Shown piece by piece: positions 46,468 to 55,740 of a stretch of DNA of 64,000 bases. Position numbers and translations under genes: made by a program. Position 1 is the first letter of the stretch, and the number at the start of each line of letters is the position of its first letter. Under the pieces are notes generated by a model. It was not told where the DNA came from, did not search any database, and saw only the letters and a list, made by a program, of their open reading frames with translations. Source of the DNA: Anopheles merus (taxonomy: Eukaryota > Arthropoda > Insecta > Diptera > Culicidae); NCBI RefSeq assembly GCF_017562075.2, contig NC_054082.1, positions 56,896,136 through 56,960,135 of the forward strand, written 5' to 3'.

Positions 46468-47784
46468 GGGGAAGGTAGGTAAAGACGGACACTGCGGGTA
46501 AGATGGACACTTTTCATAAATGCATGAAAAAGGTAATTTTCGAAAAATCAACAAAGCAGCATCCTAACTTAACGTTAAACAACACATTTGAGAACATTTA
46601 TGGCATTATAAATGCAAAACTGTTTAAATCCACAAAAAAATAAATTTTCAAGCGTGTGCACCATTGTGCATCTAATTTGACTACTGCGAATCTTAAGCTC
46701 TACAACATGTATTGTTTATATTTCAGGAAATTTTATTTCATGAATGAGTTGTCGTGATCGTGAAACTGGCGAAAGAACGAGAATGAAAGCAAAAAAATCT
46801 TGTTTTCTGGTGTTTTAAACATCCTGACACCAAAGCGGGAAAGACAGACACTTTATTGTAGGGAAAGATGGACACCGAATTTATTGATTTATTTGACTTC
46901 TTATATCAATTTTTGATGAATAAGGGTATTCCGAAGCTATAAACCATCCAGCCACTAGATAAAGTATTGAAATAAGCGAGAAATCAAACACCGGTCAAAA
47001 TAGCAGCCATTCGATATGCTATTACTCGCTCGACGCTGATGAGGCGCTCCACGAAATCCAATATCTTGTCAAGACTTGGACAACTTTAAGCAATAAAAAG
47101 ATGAGTCATTGATACGACATCGTTCAGAAATAGATGAGAAATTCTACGAGATTACAAATATTTAAAAAATGACATGGAGGGAAAAATTGCTTCACCAATT
47201 AACAAGTCCCTCAAAAAATACTGGGGTCGTAGACTTTTCACGGAGTAATTTTCTAAAAGAAAGTTCTAGACTGTTGTTCTGTACGCTGCAGCAACGTCAG
47301 CTGTTTGTGGCCGAAATTTCAATAATGCTTAAGATTCTGCATATTACGAGGTGTAAGGTGGCGCTTACAATTACTAATTTCACGGCAAAATGAACCGTCG
47401 TTGCAATTGGCCAAGAATTGGTTTATGTACGTACCAGGACGTGGAAAGCAATCGGATATGTTAAAATACTATAAACCTCTTCAATTTAAAACATTTGTTT
47501 ATAGGTGTCTACCTTACCCTTCATGGTGTCCATCTTTCTCATATCAAATTCTTACCTTCTTACCCAAACATTTCATAACTGCACAAAAAAAAAATCATGT
47601 TTTTCATTCATGAAAAAATGCAAAAATCGATGGAAACTTAAAAGTTTCGCACATTTTCATGCACACATTTTCGGATAGAACATGAGTGTAAGATAATGTA
47701 TGCACATTTTCATGGTCATTGAACTTATATATCCCTAGATTTTTGCCATTTTCCTTAACGTGTCCGTCTTTACCTACCTTCCCC
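46468..47784. mobile_element. TA-flanked terminal-inverted-repeat element, 1.3 kb
   Basis: Begins GGGGAAGGTAGGTAAAGACG and ends CGTCTTTACCTACCTTCCCC, a perfect inverted repeat that continues through GACA/TGTC (24 bp in all), with TA on both sides. Degenerate copies of the terminal motif (GTAAGATGGACAC, GGGAAAGATGGACACC) recur inside. A short frame at about 46,980-47,090 (KIAAIRYAITRSTLMRRS) faintly recalls a helix-turn-helix of pogo-type transposases, but this is weak. Non-autonomous or decayed. Confidence 0.85.
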
Positions 47785-49215
47785 TACAGTATTACAGTGC
47801 TATTACAATCGGTCGTTAGATTGTTAGATGAAAATGGTTTCTTTATCAAACCTGCGTTTCTCATCATAAACGTAAGCATAATTGCAAATCCATGGTTACA
47901 TTTTTAGCACGATCTAGGTGGTGCTTCGTGAAAATCATCATCCATATTCGTTACATCGTTCATATTACTATTGATGGAAGCTATAGAGACAGACAGAGAG
48001 AACGCAATTTTCACAACCAACTGCAATCATTTGAAGTAAAACGCAATCGATACACATTTACGCACCTCATTTTATCTGCATTGTTAGCAAATAATTCAAT
48101 AAACCAGTTCAAAGGTAAGGGAACGCACCGTTGCGTTGCGCCAGTGTGTTGATGGATTTTGCTAATTAATTCAATTTGCATCACCAACAGCACTACTCCG
48201 GCCAATAGTTACAGCGCGCCCCGGGTACAACCGTTGCACTGCCGACGAGCAGCTTTTGTATTTTGTCTTTTTCAAATGATAGGGGTAATTCGTAGTGGTA
48301 TACTAATCGTAGTGGTATACACACTTTCAATGATGGACATGCCAATTATCCGGTAAGCTTATGTTAACCATTTGGTGCAGCAAGCAGTAGGTTTAGCGAA
48401 AGATAGGAAGGGCACAGCAGTACCCCATATTGGTGTATAATTATCGGTTGCCAAATTTAACTTTACTTAGATGACTTCAACCCATTTCCCACATCAAATG
48501 GGCTATCAAACAGGCATAGGGTGGGGGAGAAGCACACATCCGCGCTTTAAACCAGTTCTGTTGCGCTCCAATACTCCATGGTTTCCTGTTTGGCCATCCA
48601 TTGCAAAATGCACAAAAAACAGCATTCGCCGCCCAAAAGTGTCGTGTGTGTCGTTTGGTTTACTTCCGGACCTCGTTTTGCATCGTCAATCGTCGTAAAA
48701 CAATGAGGTCAATGGAAAAATTCTTACCATATAGACGAGATACGTACGTGTGGCAGGATTTTGTGTTCCGAAACCTTGTGCCTCAAAGCGCAGCTCGTAC
48801 TTGCAGCAAATGTCAGCGAAGCGACAAATCAAACATCATCCAGGTTGTTAAAATGCATGCCTCACAGTCATACCTCCCAAACCTGATACCAATACCCGAT
48901 CGAGGTCATCGAAATTGGGCTGAGCTTAATGGCCCCCTTCCGACCAAAATCCCAAGGTCCAAAAGGACATGACGAATGGTGCTGTCCAGTAGCGTGTGTG
49001 TGTGGTACAGGATCGCAAGACCCTCGAATGCACCGACCCGAAGTGTGCACCTAAAAGATTTCGTGCTTTTCGATAAAACCATTACTAGTATCACACACCT
49101 TTACACTAGTTGCTGGCGCCCAACAATTGTCAACCGAAGCGCGACTGGCCTTATCGGTCACGTTGCAACCAATTCACGAGGCGCTAGAAAAATATAAACC
49201 AAACCAACGGACGCC

Positions 49216-49218
<3 letters not shown>

Positions 49219-49268
<50 letters not shown>

Positions 49269-49285
49269 CTCTCTCTCTCCCCCTC

Positions 49286-49322
<37 letters not shown>

Positions 49323-49327
49323 ATCTT
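49219..49327 (+). repeat. CT simple repeat upstream of the astacin promoter
   Basis: (CT)n with CCCC and TATCT interruptions, ending about 350 bp before the TATA box of the next gene. It may be a GAGA-factor target or neutral microsatellite. Confidence 0.95.
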
Positions 49328-49675
49328 CCTCCGACTGCCGTAGAACCATGCGCCAAGAATCCACCCGCAGCTCCGGTGCGTTGTAGTTCGCTTTCCAGAA
49401 CCCTTTTTCGGGCCACGGAGCCCTATGCGGAGGGTGCAAATTTGATTCACTTACTCACCTTCCACGGACACATGAACCCGCCGGTAACACCACCCTCGTT
49501 GAAGGTACAATCATGCACGTGTTGTAAAAATAATAAAGGAACCGATTCTACCAAGAACAAGACAGGGTAGAGGTTTGGTGGCAATGGCACAGGGAAGAAA
49601 AGGCTGGCACCGAACCGCCGGTGGCCTTCGATGGAGTTGAAGGGGAAAAGCTGAAGGAGAGCGTTGGGAGCCAAT

Positions 49676-49683
49676 ATAAATAG
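49676..49683 (+). promoter_or_regulatory. TATA box of the astacin gene
   Basis: TATAAATA, followed about 35 bp downstream by an arthropod initiator-like TCAGTG (49709-49714). The start codon is at 49896, giving a leader of roughly 185 nt. Confidence 0.7.
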
Positions 49684-49895
49684 GGAACAATTGGCGAAAG
49701 CGGTTAATCAGTGTACGACTTTACCGTCTCGCACCTCGTTCTAGGCTAGGTTTCGACTCGATCGGCAAACCTCACGTAACTCAACTGGCAAGAACTTGCG
49801 ATATTCGCCTACGATCCTGCGATCTGCGTGTGCGTGTGAGTTTGTGTGAGCGTGTGTATGTGTGTACGAGTGGCTTACTACGAATATCGATCACC

Positions 49896-50974
49896 ATGTC
49901 CGTGTCAGAGATACTGCGCGTGTTGGCGATCGGTTGTTTCGTGATCGGATGCACTCAAGCAAACGTAATCATGTACGATACCGAGGAGAACAGCATCGAT
50001 GGTTCGAGCGATTTTATCGACCTGACCCATCTGGGACCGAATCTGTTTGGGGAACCTGATGAAGAGGTGGGCAAACTGGTGGCCAACTTCAATCCGGAAA
50101 CCGATGCTGGCAATGTGGAGGAATTGGGATCTTACGTCGAGGGTGACATGCTGATCGATCGTCCCGAAGGACGGAATGGCCTATCAAATACAGCCACTCG
50201 TTGGCCCAATGGTGTGGTACCGTTCGTTATTTCGGGAAATTTTGGTAAGTAACGCTGCAGAGTACAGTGCGCGGCCGTATTCCTCTGCTCAAGCCTTTGA
50301 TTGTCTTGTAATGTCTAAACAGATGCCAAGGGTATGCAACTGATCGAGCAAGCCATCAACGAGTATCACACGAAAACATGCATCCGATTCGTGCCGCGTA
50401 TGGGCGAAAAGAACTATGTTTCCTTCGAAAGTTCTAGCAGTGGGTGCTGGTCCAGCGTGGGAATGATTGGTGGCAAACAGGCGGTCAATCTGCAGATTCC
50501 CGGCTGCACCACACTCGTCGGTACCGCCATACACGAGATGATGCATGCGCTCGGCTTTCTGCACGAGCAGAACCGCGAGGATCGCGATGATTGGGTGCGA
50601 ATTCGCTACGAAAACATCAAGGCCGGAACGTCGAACAATTTCGAGAAAGCCAAGAAGGGTACCACCAACAGCTTCGGCGTAGCGTACGATTACGCCAGTA
50701 TCATGCACTACTCGTCGAATGCGTTCTCAACCAACGGTAACCCCACGATCGAAGCGAAGGTAAGCACGGTTCGCCACCGGATCACCCAGTTCGGAATCAA
50801 CCTTAACTCAAACGGCACATCCTTTGGCAATGATCGCTACTCACACCCAGTTAACTTACCGCTACATTTTCCCATTTTCACACACAGAAACCATTCTCTG
50901 GTGACATGGGCCAACGGATCGGGTTCAGTAAGAGCGATCTTGCCAAGATTAATCTCATGTACGGGTGCAAGTAA
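49896..50974 (+). CDS. Secreted astacin-family zinc metalloprotease, short isoform
   Basis: Exons 49896-50244, 50323-50759 and 50888-50974, with GT-AG borders and matching phases, encode 290 residues. The ATG at 49896 (ATCACCATGT) precedes a clear signal peptide, MSVSEILRVLAIGCFVIGCT. The propeptide holds the inhibitory aspartate-switch motif YVEGD; activation probably occurs after the arginine of EGRNGLSNTATRWP. The catalytic exon has HEMMHALGFLHEQNREDRDD (zinc ligands His, His, His and the general-base Glu) and the Met-turn SIMHY with its tyrosine. Cysteines in TKTCIRF, SGCWS, PGCTT and the final YGCK fit the two conserved disulfides. This terminal exon stops directly after the domain (TAA at 50972). 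Astacins include digestive and seminal enzymes; the sequence does not say which this is. Confidence 0.88.
50323..50759 (+). CDS. Astacin catalytic exon shared by all isoforms
   Basis: Acceptor CTAAACAG, donor GTAAGC. It encodes DAKGMQLIEQAI through NAFSTNGNPTIEAK and ends in phase 0, which lets any of three downstream terminal exons complete the domain. Confidence 0.9.
50888..50974 (+). CDS. Astacin alternative terminal exon A
   Basis: Encodes KPFSGDMGQRIGFSKSDLAK and INLMYGCK, then TAA. It carries no tail beyond the catalytic domain. An AATAAA lies at 51114-51119. Confidence 0.85.
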   Translation, partial: KPFSGDMGQRIGFSKSDLAKINLMYGCK

Positions 50975-51113
50975 AGCACAGAATGGGCACGGACCATCGA
51001 ACACACATCCACAACACACCCACTTCGAACTAACCTTCATCCGACCTCTCTTCCTGCGAATCGGCCAACTCGAATGACATTTCGGTGTTTTGCGAGAGCC
51101 TTTTTGTGATGCT

Positions 51114-51119
51114 AATAAA
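51114..51119 (+). terminator. Poly(A) signal after astacin exon A
   Basis: AATAAA, 140 bp after the stop codon of terminal exon A and before the acceptor of exon B. Confidence 0.65.
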
Positions 51120-51281
51120 GTCTACTGGTGCCTTTTCGCATACATTTGTCTATGAACGCTATCATAGTATCATTACCATGATCCTTACGGTCTGCGATTC
51201 GCTTTTCTCACGAGCATTGCGCTATTCACCATTCTGCCATTCGCAAGTCAACCGTTCATCCACGTGGGAAATTCTTTCTAG

Positions 51282-51575
51282 CGCGCCGGTGGGAATAAAA
51301 TGGGCCAGCGACAAGCGTTCTCCTCCAGCGATCTGGCCAAACTAAATGCCATGTACGGATGTAAGGGCAATTCAGCAGCCGCCACCAGCTCAGGCACTAG
51401 CCCTCAAACACAGCGTCCTGGCCGACCGACGCGTCCCTCCCGACCAGCAGGCAACAATCGTCCCGGAAATGGCGGAGCACAGGTTGCCAGTGCCATTGTA
51501 AACCTGATTGGATCCATCTTTGGCGAAGAAGATACCAACACTACCGAAATTGCGGGGGAAGTTGCGCCTCGTTGA
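51282..51575 (+). CDS. Astacin alternative terminal exon B with basic/Pro tail
   Basis: After the acceptor TTCTTTCTAG it reads RAGGNKMGQRQAFSSSDLAK and LNAMYGCK in phase 0, equivalent to exon A. It continues for about 70 residues: a Ser/Thr segment, a PGRPTRPSRPAG basic-proline stretch, and a hydrophobic helix (AQVASAIVNLIGSIFGEED). TGA is at 51573-51575. Splicing from 50759 gives a 359-residue protein. It has its own AATAAA at 51685-51690. The first residues differ from exons A and C, so the exact acceptor is less certain. Confidence 0.75.
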   Translation, partial: RAGGNKMGQRQAFSSSDLAKLNAMYGCKGNSAAATSSGTSPQTQRPGRPTRPSRPAGNNRPGNGGAQVASAIVNLIGSIFGEEDTNTTEIAGEVAPR

Positions 51576-51684
51576 AACTTCAGTGCTTCCAACATATCAA
51601 CAGTACTCTGTATTTAGCCACTTATACCGAACTACCTCGTTTACCCACGGATCGTTTTTTTTTTTACATTTTTTTATCAACATG

Positions 51685-51690
51685 AATAAA
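51685..51690 (+). terminator. Poly(A) signal after astacin exon B
   Basis: AATAAA, 110 bp after the stop of terminal exon B. Confidence 0.65.
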
Positions 51691-51794
51691 AGCATACGTG
51701 CCTCGTACGTGTTCTTGTTTCCATAGTCTAGGCCGTGTGGTTTTTCTCTGTTCATATTTGTTACACACTCGCTGTTCTACCATTTTCGTTCCAG

Positions 51795-52169
51795 AAACCG
51801 TTGAATGGTGCTAAGATGGGTCAACGGGAAGGTTTTTCGTGGAGCGATATGGAAAAACTGAACCGGATGTACAAATGCCAGGGAAGCTTGGGAAATGGCC
51901 AAACAGTTCTTCGTCCTCCCACATTTGGCATCTTGCCCTCAACTGGAGTTTCTGCGCCGTTAAACCCGTCGGGTCCCAATGCCGGTGGGTCGCCGTATTT
52001 CCCACCATCGGGGCCTTCCCCGTTCAATCCGTACTATCCTCCAGCAGGAGGATTCGGACCAATGTTACCCTACGGACCGTATCCTTCCGTTGCTGGTTAT
52101 GGGCCCGGGTTAGGCTATTATCCTCATGATACGGACACAAGTGAACATGAAGTGGCCGAAAGATTGTAA
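51795..52169 (+). CDS. Astacin alternative terminal exon C with Gly/Pro/Tyr tail
   Basis: After TTTTCGTTCCAG it reads KPLNGAKMGQREGFSWSDME and KLNRMYKCQG, the same domain ending, with the final cysteine kept. About 95 residues follow, rich in Pro, Gly and Tyr (for example NPYYPPAGGFGPMLPYGPYP), ending EHEVAERL before TAA. Splicing from 50759 gives 386 residues. An AATAAA lies at 52250-52255. Confidence 0.8.
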   Translation, partial: KPLNGAKMGQREGFSWSDMEKLNRMYKCQGSLGNGQTVLRPPTFGILPSTGVSAPLNPSGPNAGGSPYFPPSGPSPFNPYYPPAGGFGPMLPYGPYPSVAGYGPGLGYYPHDTDTSEHEVAERL

Positions 52170-52249
52170 CCCGGTAAGATTGTACAGATACTTCAAACAA
52201 ACTCCAGCATATATACGTAAAAAAAATGCATATAATTGGGGACTCCTCA

Positions 52250-52255
52250 AATAAA
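52250..52255 (+). terminator. Poly(A) signal after astacin exon C
   Basis: AATAAA, 81 bp after the stop of terminal exon C and only 32 bp from the end of the convergent coiled-coil gene. The two 3' ends probably overlap. Confidence 0.65.
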
Positions 52256-52286
52256 TCATTACATTAATATTCAAAACCATAGCACT

Positions 52287-53933
52287 CTACTGATATCGCT
52301 TGTTAACCAGCATCCGAGAGCGGGGAAGCTTGCACTGGCTCAGTGTATGCAACCGGTACTGCATCTCTGGCGCTGTTACGCGTTTTCGCACATTCTCTGC
52401 CAGCTGCTGGTGTTCCGTCGGCAACACTATACGCTCGTCGTGCTGATTCACGTCTTGTCCCTCGGCACATTCCGCACACTGCTGGTTGCCATACAGGTTG
52501 CTTATTGGCGTGTCCTCCTCTACTGCCGCTCCAGTCGCACTCATTTTAACCAACGCCAACACCTTCCGCTCAATGGCAGACAGCGCATCCATTAAGCACT
52601 CGTTTGTCAATCGGTCGTAAGTGGAACTGATAGAACCTCCCATTAGCTGCTGTATTTTTGTTCGTTCAAACCCTACCAGCGACAGCGCCTGTTCGATCAC
52701 TCCGAGCTTTACCGCAAGTTCTTCCTGCTGCAGACAAACCTCCTCCTGCAGCTTCGTCGAGTGCCGCTTAGCTTCCAGCAACTCTTGCATATCTTGCTTC
52801 ACTGACCGCTCTTCGGAAAGCCGTTTGCGTTTCGCGCCCTCCTGCAAACGCTCGCTATCTTTCTCCAGATCTCGGGCGATCCCATTCGCCTCCTCAATCT
52901 TTGCATTCGTTACATTCAAATACCGGAACAACGCTGTATACTTGTCCTGCTGCTTTTCGATTTGAAACAGAACATCCTGGATGGCGTCAAGCTGCAAACA
53001 TTCCATGGTACTGTTAATGACGGCACCAAACCGATCGATCTTTTCCCAGTTAGCCATTTTGAAGCGATTGCGCTTCCGAACCAAACTTGGGTCCAGCTCG
53101 GCGATCGCCCTTTTGTAGCCCTTCGTCCGTAAGAACTCATTAACATGCCGCGTGCCAACGATCTGTCGTTCCACCTCGATCATCTCTTGCGTTCGTGCCC
53201 GTTTGTCTCGGGATTCCTGGACTTTTAGCGAATCGATCCGATGGCACAGGTCCTCACCCTGATTAAACGCTAGCGTAGCGCGCTCAATCATGTCGAGCAA
53301 AAACTTCCTATTCCGGTTCAACTCTCGCACATACTGCTGCCACTGCTGGTTATACAACTTGCGCTCGCCGAGCATGTTATCGATCTCATTGCGATGCTTC
53401 CGATTTTCGGCATGCAGTTTGCCTTCCAGCTTGCGCGCATTATCAAGCCGGCTCTCCAAGGCAGCAAGCTCGGTGCGTGACTTCTCCAGCGCTACGCGGT
53501 AAACGTAATCCGAGGGAACTGCTTTGGCGGCGCATTCTAGCTCAGCGTTTGCGCGCTTAATCTGCGACAACAGCTCATTCGTGTCAGTCTTGGCAGCTTC
53601 GATTTGTCTTTCGTACCGTACGGCATCGTCCAGCATCCGGAGGATGTAGCGGCGCAGATTTTCGGCCTCACGACGATACACGGGAGCATTGAAAATTTTT
53701 AGTTTTAGCTCTTTTTGAGCCTTTTCACGCTCTAAATGAATCAACCTTTTGTTCAAACATCGTATTTGGAAAGCTTCTGCAGTTTCTCCCGGCTTAATAG
53801 CATCTATCTTCTGGTACCGATGCTTCCATCGGACAATCTCGGCCCGCTCACGCTGGATTTGCTCGATACGGCCTTCGGCACTAAGATTTTCAATCGGCCC
53901 AAAAAAGGCAGGGACAAGCGCTCCGTTTGCCAT
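52287..53933 (-). CDS. Coiled-coil protein, outer-dynein-arm docking type (CCDC63/ODAD1-like)
   Basis: A single uninterrupted frame of 548 residues from ATG (MANGALVPAFFGPIENLSAE) to TAG. It is almost entirely charged heptad-like sequence from about residue 20 to 440, with no signal peptide or membrane segment. The segments RKFLLDMIERATLAFNQGED, AELDPSLVRKRNRFKMANWE and QDKYTALFRYLNVTNAKIEE resemble the conserved blocks of the CCDC63/CCDC114 family. Members of that family anchor outer dynein arms to axonemal doublets. In a mosquito the sites would be sperm tails and chordotonal cilia. It is intronless and divergent from the intronless glutamate dehydrogenase. Another ciliary coiled-coil family is the main alternative. 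Confidence 0.7.
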   Translation of the reverse strand: MANGALVPAFFGPIENLSAEGRIEQIQRERAEIVRWKHRYQKIDAIKPGETAEAFQIRCLNKRLIHLEREKAQKELKLKIFNAPVYRREAENLRRYILRMLDDAVRYERQIEAAKTDTNELLSQIKRANAELECAAKAVPSDYVYRVALEKSRTELAALESRLDNARKLEGKLHAENRKHRNEIDNMLGERKLYNQQWQQYVRELNRNRKFLLDMIERATLAFNQGEDLCHRIDSLKVQESRDKRARTQEMIEVERQIVGTRHVNEFLRTKGYKRAIAELDPSLVRKRNRFKMANWEKIDRFGAVINSTMECLQLDAIQDVLFQIEKQQDKYTALFRYLNVTNAKIEEANGIARDLEKDSERLQEGAKRKRLSEERSVKQDMQELLEAKRHSTKLQEEVCLQQEELAVKLGVIEQALSLVGFERTKIQQLMGGSISSTYDRLTNECLMDALSAIERKVLALVKMSATGAAVEEDTPISNLYGNQQCAECAEGQDVNQHDERIVLPTEHQQLAENVRKRVTAPEMQYRLHTLSQCKLPRSRMLVNKRYQ

Positions 53934-54171
53934 ACTGAAAAGCGGAATGCTTTATCTTCAACGCGGCAATGTTTGCTTTGACATCCGATGGGTATCATTC
54001 TGTGCTGCACGTACTCTGTGTAAGCTGTTTTTCTTAGCTAATGCGTAAGATCGTAGAACGCTTTGAGATTTCATTATACGGACAAAGTTATTTCTACCAT
54101 TTCCATACGCACGGATTTGAAAGTTGGTCTCGCTTATCTCGCAACAAACCCTTTTTCTGCAATTCTCGAAA
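53934..54171. promoter_or_regulatory. Shared divergent promoter region (coiled-coil gene / GDH paralogue)
   Basis: Only 238 bp separate the two start codons, so the two genes must share or abut promoters. There is no obvious TATA box. The region is AT-rich, which fits the compact promoters of testis-expressed insect genes, but expression cannot be read from the sequence. Confidence 0.5.
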
Positions 54172-55740
54172 ATGCAACGTTTTGGGGAGACTTTCAAGCT
54201 CCTCCGCCGCGGAGCTCATACCATTCCGAAGCATCTCGAATGCATTCCGAATGAACGAGATCCGCCGTTCTCGAAAATGGTAGAATATTGCTTTCACAAG
54301 GCCTGCATTGTGCTTGAACCACAGCTAATAGAATCGATGAGCAAGTATCCTTCGATGGCCCCAGAAAAGCGAGCCAATCGGGTACAGGCAATCTTGAAGA
54401 TCATCTCGAACAACTCTAGTACACTGGAGTTTCAGTTTCCGTTCGTGCGTGACGACGGTCGGTATGAAATGGTTACGGCTTTTCGGGCCCATCACTGCCT
54501 TCACCGTCTTCCAGTCAAAGGTGGTATTCGTTACTCGAGCGATGTTTGCAAGGATGAGGTCGAAGCACTTTCGGCACTGATGACCTTCAAGTGTGCCTGC
54601 GTAAACGTACCTTTCGGGGGTGCCAAAGGAGGAATCATAATCGACCCTGCCAAGTATAGTGAGAAGGAATTGCAAAGCATCACCCGGCGCTACACAGTAG
54701 AGCTGGCAAAAAAGAACTTTATCGGACCGGGGATCGATGTGCCTGCCCCGGATATGGGCACGACTTCGCGCGAAATGTCCTGGATAGCCGATCAGTACGG
54801 GAAAACGTTCGGACATCGCGACATCAACACGATGGCCGTCGTTACAGGCAAGCCACTGAATCAGGGAGGCATTCGAGGCCGTACAGAAGCCACCGGTAAA
54901 GGCGTATACATAGCGACAAATTGCTTCACGCGTGAGGCAAGCTGGATGCGCGAGATCGGTCTCGAGCCCGGATTGGAAGGAAAGACGGTGATCGTACAAG
55001 GGTTTGGCAACGTTGGCCAGTACGCTGCAGAACACTTCCATCGAGCGGGATGCAAAGTTATCGGCATCATCGAAAAGGATGTTTCGCTTCACTGCAAGTC
55101 GGGAATTGATATCAAAGCACTGAGTCGATACAAAACACAGCAGAAAACAATTAAAGGATATCCCAAGGCAAACGAATTTAATGGAGACCTGCTGGTAGAA
55201 GAGTGCGATATTCTCATACCGGCCGCCATGGAAAAATCAATCACTTCGGAGAATGCCAAAAACATAAAAGCCAAAATCATCGCCGAAGGAGCCAACGGAC
55301 CAACAACACCGGCGGCAGACAAAATTCTACAGGAACGCCGCATTCTCGTTATACCTGACCTGTACTGCAATGCCGGCGGCGTTACTGCGTCATACTTTGA
55401 GTATCTGAAAAACATAAATCACATCTCATTCGGTAAGTTATCCTTCCGCAATGAGGCGCAGAATTTGCGAGAGGTGCTCGCATCGGTACAAGAATCATTG
55501 CGGAGTGCCGGAGTATGTGTTACTGTAACACCCAGCAAGCACTTGAAGCATTACTTTGAGCATGCCAGCGAGGCCGATGTGGTAACTTCCGGACTACAGT
55601 TTGTGCTAGAAACAGCTGGAAAAGGTATTATGAACGTTGCTTCTCAGCACCAGCTATGTTTGGACATCCGGACCGCCGCTTACATCTGGTCGGTGGAGAA
55701 AATTTTCAAATCCTATGAAGAAGCAGGACTTTCGATGTAA
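54172..55740 (+). CDS. Glutamate dehydrogenase, mitochondrial, divergent intronless paralogue
   Basis: Catalyses reversible oxidative deamination of glutamate to 2-oxoglutarate and ammonia. The ATG at 54172 gives 522 residues with a basic, acid-free start (MQRFG...LLRRGAHTIPKHL) that fits a mitochondrial presequence. Substrate-site lysines are present in PVKGGIR (Lys116) and MTFKCA (Lys140). The catalytic lysine is in FGGAKGG (Lys152) and the catalytic aspartate in PAPDMGT (Asp194). The Rossmann motif GFGNVG lies at about 277-282. The C-terminal pivot LDIRTAAYIWSVEKIF is typical. The antenna region between KLSFRNE and VTVTPS looks several residues shorter than in the housekeeping animal enzyme. 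Lack of introns and divergence suggest a retrocopy-type paralogue comparable to the testis-specific GDH (bb8) of Drosophila. An AATAAA lies at 55801-55806. Confidence 0.9.
   Translation: MQRFGETFKLLRRGAHTIPKHLECIPNERDPPFSKMVEYCFHKACIVLEPQLIESMSKYPSMAPEKRANRVQAILKIISNNSSTLEFQFPFVRDDGRYEMVTAFRAHHCLHRLPVKGGIRYSSDVCKDEVEALSALMTFKCACVNVPFGGAKGGIIIDPAKYSEKELQSITRRYTVELAKKNFIGPGIDVPAPDMGTTSREMSWIADQYGKTFGHRDINTMAVVTGKPLNQGGIRGRTEATGKGVYIATNCFTREASWMREIGLEPGLEGKTVIVQGFGNVGQYAAEHFHRAGCKVIGIIEKDVSLHCKSGIDIKALSRYKTQQKTIKGYPKANEFNGDLLVEECDILIPAAMEKSITSENAKNIKAKIIAEGANGPTTPAADKILQERRILVIPDLYCNAGGVTASYFEYLKNINHISFGKLSFRNEAQNLREVLASVQESLRSAGVCVTVTPSKHLKHYFEHASEADVVTSGLQFVLETAGKGIMNVASQHQLCLDIRTAAYIWSVEKIFKSYEEAGLSM

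Larger units (their letters stand above)
43312..49675. other. Transposon- and repeat-rich intergenic region between pnt and the astacin gene
   Basis: No host gene is recognised here. The segment from 43.8 to 47.8 kb is almost all repeats: an inverted minisatellite, a hAT-type element, a foldback and a 1.3-kb TA-flanked element. From 47.8 to 49.2 kb I see unique sequence with open frames that resemble nothing known to me, followed by a CT tract. Confidence 0.6.

Noticed and set aside
48601..48972. A 123-residue open frame upstream of the astacin gene
   Set aside because: It opens with a non-ATG codon, has no family resemblance I can name and no supporting promoter or splice signals.
51300..52169. 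Terminal exons B and C as separate downstream astacin genes
   Set aside because: Neither is preceded by a signal peptide, propeptide or zinc-binding exon. Both begin in the phase needed to follow the catalytic exon.
54325..55092. A 255-residue minus-strand open frame
   Set aside because: It is antisense to the conserved GDH coding sequence and has no recognisable domain.
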